This document shows positions 56,412-64,000 of a DNA stretch of 64,000 nt, piece after piece; position 1 is the first letter of the stretch, and each line of letters starts with the position of its first letter. The DNA is from Gnetum montanum. Lineage: Eukaryota > Streptophyta > Gnetopsida > Gnetales > Gnetaceae. The notes beneath the pieces were generated by a model. That model had not been told where the DNA came from. It did no database searches and worked only from the letters and a program-made list of their open reading frames with translations. The translations under genes were made by a program, and so were the position numbers. The stretch spans positions 124,001 to 188,000 of the forward strand of contig MNCI01036143.1 of the NCBI GenBank assembly GCA_015680685.1, read 5' to 3'.

Positions 56412-56870
56412 TTTCTACCTTGATAACATGCCATCCTTTTGGCATGCTACGCTAATGGCCCGAAATGGCCTAAAACTATCATCATCATTTTTGCTTCGTT
56501 AATAAATTATCTCTTCTGGCAGTGGCCAAAAATGGCCTAAAACTAGCATTGTCGCCTTTTGCTTTGACATGTTGCTCAACGACCTGAAATGGCCCAAAAC
56601 TAGCAACAACTTGAAATGGCCTAAAACTAGCGTCGTTTCTTTCTACCTTGCTAATATACCATCCTTTTGGCATGCTACACTAATGACCTGAAATGGCCTA
56701 AAACTATCATCACTGTTTTCACTTCATTAATAAGTTATCTCTTTTGGTAGTGGCTCGAAATGGCCTAAAACTAGCATTGTCACCTTTCGCTTTAACATGT
56801 TGCTCAACGGCCCGAAATGGCCCAAAACTAGCAATGGCCTGAAATGGCTTAAAACTAGCATGCGAGAGCA
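56407..56870. repeat. Boundary repeat of element D, 228-base units
   Basis: Two tandem units (CTTTCTACCTTG at 56411 and 56639), each with several CCCGAAATGGCCTAAAACTA words and the inverted repeat CATGCCATCC..GGCATG. A partial unit is on the other side of element C (39200-39294), so C inserted within this array. Confidence 0.8.
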
Positions 56871-57023
56871 TAAAAAATTTATATGATATGCGAGTTAACG
56901 CAAAGCTAAACTCTTTTCTAAAATTTTTTATTTATTTCATTCAAAATTTTCTCTTGTTGACAATGTTTACAAAATTTCAATATTTCAAAACTTCAAAAAA
57001 TTTCAATTGAAAATCCCATGCTG

Positions 57024-60000
57024 TCATGGGCTATCTCTATTTACATCACCTTTTCCATTTTTCTCCGCTTCGTCTACTTGTGCATCATCTACTCTTGCAT
57101 TGCCTTCTGCCAATTCTTCATTCCTTCCATCCATGGGCCTTGCATCCTCACCAAGAGCCTGCATCGTTGGAATGAAGTAATCATTAACCACGACAAGCAC
57201 AAGCTGTAACATAGCATGAGCATATACCCACTAAAGCGACTAACCTAAGAGGAGCCTACATTGGTTTCAAGAGGTATTCAGTCTAGACCAAGCCTAAGGC
57301 GACAAAAAATCTCCTTTGTCATAATGTCCATCTAGTGCCTATCACTAGGTTCAGCATTCGCAGTAGCAGCTTTCTCCCTTTCCATGATCATCCATCTTAG
57401 AGGTTCTAGGGAAAAGGAGGTAATTGCGATCTCTTCTGTAGGAAGGTCCACCTTCAAGTCAGGAGATTCCATGACCTTCACCTACTCTTTAAACTTAGCA
57501 TAGGCCTTAGAGGCATCAATGGCATTCACAAATGCTTTGTACATAAATGCCTCCACAACAGTGTCTTTGTACAGCCTTTGATAGGTGTTGTTCTCCAGCT
57601 TGTATGCATGTTTTTGGTTTCTCTAGGTTTTCCCCCATTTGAAGACTTTGGTGCTGATATTTTTCATATCTTGAAACTTCTGGGCTAGCAAGTCCATCTA
57701 CATCTACTACTTAACTATCTCGCGTGTGGAGTCGATGTTCTGGTGAATGACAGTCCAAAACCTGGCGTAGTCATCTACAGCCCTCTTACAATCGACAGGG
57801 TCAGGGTTACGGTTTATGAGAAAGTCAACCCTTGACCTGAGATTCTTCACCTCAATGACCAGCTCAGCCTCTCTTTGCTCAGCCCTATAGGCCTATTTCT
57901 ACAAGTCCTCATTGGCGCGCCTACATTCCCACATAGAGCGTGTCGAGTATAAGATGCATTTGTGAGCCTCTTCCAACACACGACAAGGCACCTAGGTCAC
58001 TTCAGGTGAGAGTATGGGCACAACACCAACTTTCATGGGTCGAGTTGGGTTCCATTTAAGCCTGGAGGCTACATCAACATGAAGAGCATAGCAATCATAT
58101 TAACACAATAAAATCAACAAACCTGAAAGCTTTTAGCAACACAACATAGAAGCAGTTAATACTATCCCTTACCCGCACTAGAGTCCATCTTTTGAAGGTG
58201 TCTAATCATGTCATCAACGAGTCCCTACACAAATGAAAACTTGTCAGGGATCTTGGCCCATGACTCTATACGAACCGGATGATGTCCCATGGCATTAGCA
58301 GTAGCACCTGTTACATAATTAAGCATGTTAGCAATAGCCAAAATGGACTATGATAAGGCAGGCATCCTGCCAACTCACCAATGCCTGACTGTAGTCTTTC
58401 TTCTTGCTGAGGTAAGATGATCATGGTAGCCTCTATGGAGGGCCCTACCAAATCCATGCAAGCCCCTTCCTCATGCACTGGTGCCTTTTCTTTCAAGAGA
58501 CAAACATCTTTTTTATTCAAGGGAAGTGCCTCTTCATTGGTAGGAAGAGGCTTCTTAATGATTAGAGCCCCTACCCTAGAGACAGGAGCTCCCTTATTCC
58601 TAACTAGGGCCCTTTCCTTCGAGACTAGGGCCTCCACGTCTTCATTCGTCGCCCCTGTCCTAAGGGCCAACACTTCCTTGTCACCTTCTTCTTCATCTTC
58701 TTCTTCCTCTACTAAGCAAAAAGGCATGTTCACATCGGTTTAGCATAAGGTAGCTCGATATAGATGCTACACCACAGTGCCTAGTGCAGCATAGCGTAGT
58801 AAACCATAGTAAGGTAAATATTACAAAAAAACACTTACCAATGAGAGGTTGCATCCTCTGTAGCTTGAGTCGCAGTCTTCTTCCATCCTCTTCGTGAAGG
58901 AATTTCCTAGCTGGGGGAGATCTCTTCCTTCACAACTTCTTGGGCAAAGTCTCAGTTATGAGATGTTCAGCCAAGGTCAAGCTACTAGTTATGACAGGGG
59001 GTGTCTCTCCTACGTTGTCCTAGCCACCAACACTATGATCTGCAAAAGTTTTAGTTGTTACAGATAATGACTCCCTAACCACTTCTAAGGGATCCTAGGC
59101 TTGCATAGTTCGAAGAACCTGGCAAATCCATGGTCTGGGAATCTAGTCACGATCTCGCTCAGTCTAGACTCCATCTTCCTAGACCACTAAGAACTCTGCG
59201 AAGTGCTTTAGACAGCCTATGTAGAAGGCATAGTGTATGTTAGAGGAAATGTACAGGCACGAAAGACAAGGTAAATCCCCATGGTAGGGTCATCCTTAAG
59301 CTTGTCCATGGGGAACCCTTTTCACTCCTTGGCGAGCCTCAGCCACTCCTCGATATGTTGCTTCTGAAGGGTCAACTTCCACTTGTCCTTTGACACTATG
59401 CAGGCGCCATCGGCAGGAACGCTGAACAAATCCATAAACAACTGGTCATCGATTTCGATGACCACCCACATGCCCTACACGTATGTGAGAAAACACCCCG
59501 CCTTCCCAGAAAAGGAGTTGACCAAGGAAAGAATCTCGGCAACAAAGATGCTCAGATTCAAAGCCATGAACAGATCCATAAGCCCCACCCTTTGAACTTT
59601 CTTAAGCAAAGACTCCAGGGCTCCTTGTTCTTACCAGCTCTAGCTTGTCGCTACTTTGCCGTATTTAAAGTAGATGTTTGCCCCCTGCCTCTCTACGATT
59701 ATCACCATCACATTACAAGGCTTCTTCGCCCCTACAACAATTTCCACAAAACACACTTAGCATAACATTTCAAATAATGCAAAGATTACGAAAATACTCG
59801 AGCATGCGACACCTGCCTTTCGACCCACTAGGTCCATATGATAACGGGAATAGTGGGAGGTCAATCAAAACCTTTTCAACCGTGACCTACTTAAAGGGTT
59901 CCTCCCATTGCTTATCCAGCCAACCATTCTTCCTACACTGATTATAGAGAGAGAAGAGCATGCGTAGATAGGTACAGTATTCTCCCTTGCACTTCCCAAT

Positions 60001-61283
60001 CACACCCGCCCACAGGTTCTAGGCAGAAGCAAACTCCTGTAAGGCTAGCTGCACTATAGCCAGTTGACCTGGCTAGTCGTCAACCCTGTCATCATCAATG
60101 TAAAACCTACTGACAAACATACACCATTAAGCCTTCGTCCAATATGGCCAGCATTGCACAACAAAGCAAAGAAAAGATGTAAAACTTACCCGCTACCACA
60201 ATAGATGGTCCCCTGTGGGTTATAAAAGTATGTCTCCACTTGACGAATGAGAAACAACATGTTGTACTGATGGTAGTAGTTGTATTCCATCATGTCCTAG
60301 ATCTAGGCTAAATGCCTCAACCCTATTGAGTGTTGGCTAGATCCTCCTCCCTCCCTGCCCATGATTGCCTCATCAGAAAAATATCTCAGGATGCCCCGAT
60401 TTGTACTTGGCAACATGGCTTCTATTATGCCAAATTCCTCCTTCTCCTTTAAGGAAGTCCAAACAATCACGCTAAAGTGGTTGAGAAGGAATTGCAAGAA
60501 GTCTTGTGCCCCTTTTCTGAACCAAACTACTCAATCTCCCAAATGTATCTAGGGAGGGGGAGTGTTAGCAATAGGCCTGCTCACATGGCATAAGACCTTG
60601 CTAATATCCAAAATGATTAGTTGGGACCTTGGTCCCGCCTTGCACAACGTAGTTAGCAAAAGTTAGCACAACACTTGAACACATTACACGTGCAACATAG
60701 CAGCATCTAGCAGCCTGTGCAAATAGCATAGCATAATCCTCTGCCTGCATGTAGCCTAGCAAGAACATGGGAGCCTAGCATAGTAGGAGCATGTGAATAG
60801 CCTAGCTTAGCAACAAAATAATGACATAGCCTAACAAAACACGTGTCACGATTACCACATCAAACCATGGCCTGGCCCCCTCAAGGGTTTCACGTTGCAG
60901 CATGCTAAGGTCAAACAACTTAAACTACCCTAGCTCCCGTGGTTGTAACAACCACAGTAGTGGTGGTTTCAGTGGCCTTGCATGCAACCATAATGCAATG
61001 TTTATACATCTTCCATGACCAAAACAGTGATAATGGTGGTGCAAGGATCAAAATGACACAACCACAAAAACCACAAATAGCTGAGAATGGACGCAAACAA
61101 ATAGGACGCAAAACAAGAGTAGAGAACGATAGAAAGCATAACATGGAAAAGGGCAAAGAGGACAGAGTAACTTACTGGGTCAACGATGTGTTCTTCTTTG
61201 CCAGAATGCACTCTTGTGGCACATGCCCCATGGTCTTCTTCACCTCCTCAACCTTTTGAAGTGCCTAATGGATCTTAGGAGCC
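57024..61283 (-). pseudogene. Antisense gene of element D
   Basis: Collinear with the A and C genes on the minus strand. Exon 1 is MAPKIH (stop) ..KVEEVKKTMGHVPQE (61283-61172). Exon 2 has LIILDISKVLCHVSRP, WFRKGAQDFLQFLLNHFSVI, VWTSLKEKE and IIEAMLPST (60640-60350), then NMLFLIRQVETYFYNPQGTI. Exon 4 has IEEWLRLAKE and KGFPMDKLKDDPTMG (near 59350). Exon 5 is acidic with repeated ALVSKERALV/GAPVSRVGAL phrases (58733-58311). Exon 7 has RLKWNPTRPMK and a coiled coil. Exon 8 is ALGEDARPMDGRNEELAEGN and so on, ending at TGA 57024. Here the HAD nucleophile Asp is kept (ILDISKVL), which supports the FCP1-like assignment. Stops are frequent. This is the most diverged of the three copies. Confidence 0.75.
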
Positions 61284-61640
61284 ATGGTTCCACTTGTAGA
61301 TTTATGCCCTTCACTGTAGAAATTCGCCTTGCTGCTCAACCCAATTGCTTCATGCTCCGAAATTGTTTTGTGTTCCGATGAGGGTCCTACACTCTTACAA
61401 TAAGAATGGAAAAATTTCTAGGGTCTAACCCATATTTATGGCCATAAGAGGAGGGAAACTTGCCACCCTCTCTCTTGTTGATTAATGTGGAGCATGTCGT
61501 AGAGCGTAGCATGCTCGCCATGACATCATAACACTATTAGCATTAAAGCCTTGACATGCTTCAAGCCAACTACCTACCTTCCTGAAAACAAAAAAATAAT
61601 ATTTGTTTTCGATTAAGGGTCTGAAAAGACATTAAACTAG
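61284..61640. other. 5' region of the antisense gene of element D
   Basis: No TACGC repeat is present here, unlike A and C. A weak TATA-like word (CATAAATATGG on the minus strand, about 61440) could be the promoter. Ends with AAAGACATTAAACTAGCA, a copy of the boundary repeat. Confidence 0.4.
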
Positions 61641-61649
61641 CAATCCTGG

Positions 61650-62430
61650 TGTAACGATGAAAAACGTCGGCAGCTGGAAATACTGACCGAGATTCCGTGT
61701 ACACAGTTTTAACCACAGATCCACGCGAGGGCTAAGTTGGAAAAACGAATCCACGGTGCCCTGAACGGTCTTGTCGATCAGACAGGGACTTACGGGTCAG
61801 TAAAGCAATGATGATTACGGATATTTGCGTGCTGCGATTTGATTTGAGAAATCATGAAACGGGAGGACAACGACGTAGATGGATCGCTACGAGGATAACG
61901 CCAAAAAACGCCGAAAAGATGCTAATCGGGAGAGAAACGTATAATGCTCAAAGATCAAAGATCTATGTTTCGATCCCGGATAGAATGTATGATTGTATAT
62001 CACGTTACAATGGGAGAAGACCCCCAACAACTTGATGCAAAAATGAGCACAAAACAACAAGGAAACTGTCTAGACAGAAGTCTGATCTACCTCGTGGGCC
62101 AAAGCTCAGGTGCAAGAATGGTCAAGCTCTGAAGTCTGCCGATCTTCTGATCGATAGAACCTACTAACTGGGCGAGACGACTCCGTGATCCCCGTTCTGA
62201 TTCTCTGCTTCGGGTAGGTTCTGCTCAGGGCAGTGATATCTCCTGTTGTTAAGGCTCAGGTGTACTGCGCTTTGTTCCTGCTGAAGGATGGTGTTGTCAG
62301 CAGTTACCAAAAGGTTGCTCTCTATTTCTCTGCTCAAGGAGATCAGTGTTTCCTCGCTCAGAAAATGCTCTTGCCCTTTTGATCTGCTGCCAACAAAAGT
62401 GATAAGTGCTCTAGTTTGTCAACTAGTAGT
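61650..62430. other. Higher-GC segment splitting the D boundary repeat, possible insertion
   Basis: This stretch is richer in CpG than its surroundings and matches no part of A or C. Boundary repeat words occur on both sides (61620 and 62450). No target duplication, terminal repeat or known protein could be fixed. A solo LTR or other short insertion is possible. Confidence 0.4.
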
Positions 62431-62439
62431 TTCAACCTA

Positions 62440-62670
62440 CTACATTTGTGGTCCATAATGATGTTAAACTAGCAACACCACATGCTTACATCAGTGGTTA
62501 TCTCATCCTTTTCCATGTTAGCAACATCACATTTCTTAGCGGTTTCATGTCTCCAATTTTTTGATAATTCTCATGTTTGGAATTTCCTATTTTGCATGCT
62601 ACTATCTTACCTGTTAAAATTTTGCATGTTGCAATTTGGCAGTCTAAAATGACATTAAACTAGCAGCTTG
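62440..62670. repeat. Boundary repeat of element D before pol
   Basis: Words such as GTCCATAATGATGTTAAACT and GTCTAAAATGACATTAAACT, followed by AGCA, recur here. It is the counterpart of 29640-29870 in A and 49870-50095 in C. Confidence 0.6.
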
Positions 62671-62920
62671 ACATTTGCATATTGATAGTCATACAACTTC
62701 TCATTTTACGACAACAGTCCTACACTTTTGTGCCTTGGCGGTTTGCCATGACCTTAACTTGGCAAACTTGCAATCTTTACATCGTCACACTTCACAAGTT
62801 GCATCACATCACTATGCAAATTTTTGTTACACACGATTCCTACCAACAAACGCCTCTTACCTAGACTTTCATCTTATGATGGAAGGTTGAGCAAGAGATG
62901 GAAATCCATCACAACCTTTC

Positions 62921-64000
62921 CACGCCTTTAACATTAGTAAGGCCACAAGGAAAGCTTGTGAGATAGTTGAACCCTGACATGATTGACTATGGGTCAACCA
63001 CAACTAGCACCATGGTAGCCTTAGAGGCATCCTCAAATTGGCCTAGGCAGCTAGTCCAAGCCCTAGATTTAGAGGCTGAGGATGTAACCAAAGACCCTCT
63101 TGTCGAGATGCCAGTAACCACGTCAAAGGGGGAGGTAAAAACACTAAAACTTAGCTCCCTCCTAGACACACAAACACATGAAAGTGTAGCTAAGATTCTG
63201 CAAGATAACATTGATTTTTTCACATGGTTGTACAGTGACATGCTGGTTCTGGACCTATGGCTGATTCAACATAACATCATCCTAGACCCCCACGTAAATA
63301 CAGTTAAGCAGAAAACTTGCAAAGTTAAACCAAAAATCGCACTAGCTATGAGGGATGAAATCACTAAGCTATACCAAGTAGGTTTCATCTTCTCAATTGA
63401 CTATTTAGAGTGGGTATCTAACATCATTGTGGTTTCAAAGAAAACAGGAGGAATACAGATCTGTATAGACTTTCAAGACTTGAACAAAGCAATGATCAAA
63501 GACAAATTCCCACTCTCGAGCATCAATCAAATCAATAACACCATAGCTATCCATGCTCTATTATCCTTTATGGATGGTTTCTCTAGGTACAACCAAATCC
63601 ACATTAATCCAGAGCACTAGTTGTCAACAACCTTCATGACCCCATGGGGAACTTCTGCTATACCATGATGCCTTTTGGGCTCAAAAATGCTGAAGCAACC
63701 TACCAGTGAGCCATGATGTACATTTTTAGTGACTACATCCTAGGTACATTAACGACTATGTGGATGATATACTAGTCAAGTCCAAGGAGGCCGCTGATCA
63801 CCCACGTGACCTAGGGGGAGTCCTCAAATGCTGCCAAACACATGATTTATGCCTCAATCCTAAGAAGTGCATCTTCGGGGTGAAAACCGTATGCATGTTA
63901 GGGTTCATATTATTAGAGTTTGGAATATGGATGGACCCTAACAAAGTCAAGTCCATCGTCAACCTAGCACCTCCTACAAACCTTAAAGAGTTACATGGTT
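62921..64000 (+). pseudogene. Pol of element D (RT part, runs off the window)
   Basis: Starts MEIHHNLSTPLTLVRPQGKL, homologous to the pol starts of A and C. RT reads HNIILDPHVNTVKQKTCKVK, EITKLYQVGFIFSIDYLEWV, SNIIVVSKKTGGIQICIDFQ, SFMDGFSRYNQIHINPEH, then MMPFGLKNAEATYQ and YVDDILVKSKEAADH near 63760 (catalytic YVDD), then CCQTHDLCLNPKKCIFGVKT. Stops near 62972 and 63618 and frameshifts near 63650 and 63745 break it. The end is outside the window. Confidence 0.85.

Larger units (their letters stand above)
56407..64000 (+). mobile_element. Element D, right part (spacer, antisense gene, pol; truncated by window end)
   Basis: Continues the D spacer repeat that C interrupted, then has the antisense gene (minus), a second spacer and pol on the plus strand up to the window edge. 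The order equals that of A and C, but the sequence is clearly more diverged. Confidence 0.8.

Noticed and set aside
58417-58743. Plus-strand 108-codon frame
   Set aside because: It is the complement of the acidic exon 5 of the D antisense gene. Its Ser-rich composition is a shadow of Glu codons.
61808-62132. Possible small gene in the higher-GC segment
   Set aside because: There is no motif, no homologous copy in the window and no splice or promoter evidence. It may be chance open reading in GC-richer DNA.

Overview
The window is plant nuclear DNA made almost entirely of nested and decayed LTR retrotransposons. Support for this comes from Ty3/gypsy and Ty1/copia polyproteins, plant-type LTRs with TATA boxes, a tRNA-Asp-like primer site, GT-AG introns and a fragment of an NB-ARC (NLR) resistance gene. 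There is no bacterial or organellar organisation, and I see no intact single-copy host gene. A large, repeat-rich genome is likely. A gymnosperm is possible, but the sequence alone does not prove it.

Layout. 1-17.56 kb is old, AT-rich and heavily mutated: an orphan LTR (556-1391), a minus-strand Ty3/gypsy element ('F', about 3.2-11.45 kb) whose gag region is tandemly duplicated, a minus-strand copia fragment (11.46-13.0 kb) and degenerate repeats. At 17.57-18.53 kb lies the 5' end of a related gypsy element ('E': shortened LTR, primer site, part of gag). Element 'A' (18.53-37.25 kb) follows. It is a long Tat-type gypsy element on the plus strand, interrupted in pol by a 3.16-kb insertion (32181-35344) that carries an NLR fragment and an assembly gap. 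Element 'D' starts abruptly in mid-gag at about 37.255 kb and runs off the right end. Element 'C' (39295-56406, 17.1 kb) is nested inside D and complete from LTR to LTR, with a near-matching 5-bp target duplication (ATTAC/ATTGC).

The main finding is the shared plan of A, C and D. Each has gag-protease on the plus strand, then 4-5 kb of antisense gene, then RT, two RNase H domains and integrase on the plus strand. The antisense gene has about eight exons with conserved splice sites. In A and C it also has its own TATA promoter. It would encode about 1,050 residues: an N-terminal domain resembling FCP1/NIF-type HAD phosphatases, a middle domain with a transposon-associated look, a coiled coil and a short acidic tail. 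All three copies now carry stop codons, but exon boundaries, phases and protein sequence agree, so the gene was carried by the ancestor of this family. Its promoter and first intron share with the LTR a dense TACGC repeat built on the palindrome GCGTATACGC. Tandem repeats with a common core (AAATGNC..TTAAACT) mark the boundaries between the sense and antisense modules.

How the parts may work together (inference): Gag-Pro is made from the sense RNA. Pol must be reached by splicing across, or by a separate start beyond, the antisense block. The antisense gene is transcribed toward gag and ends in the boundary repeats. Every coding region in the window carries disabling mutations, so nothing here looks autonomous today.
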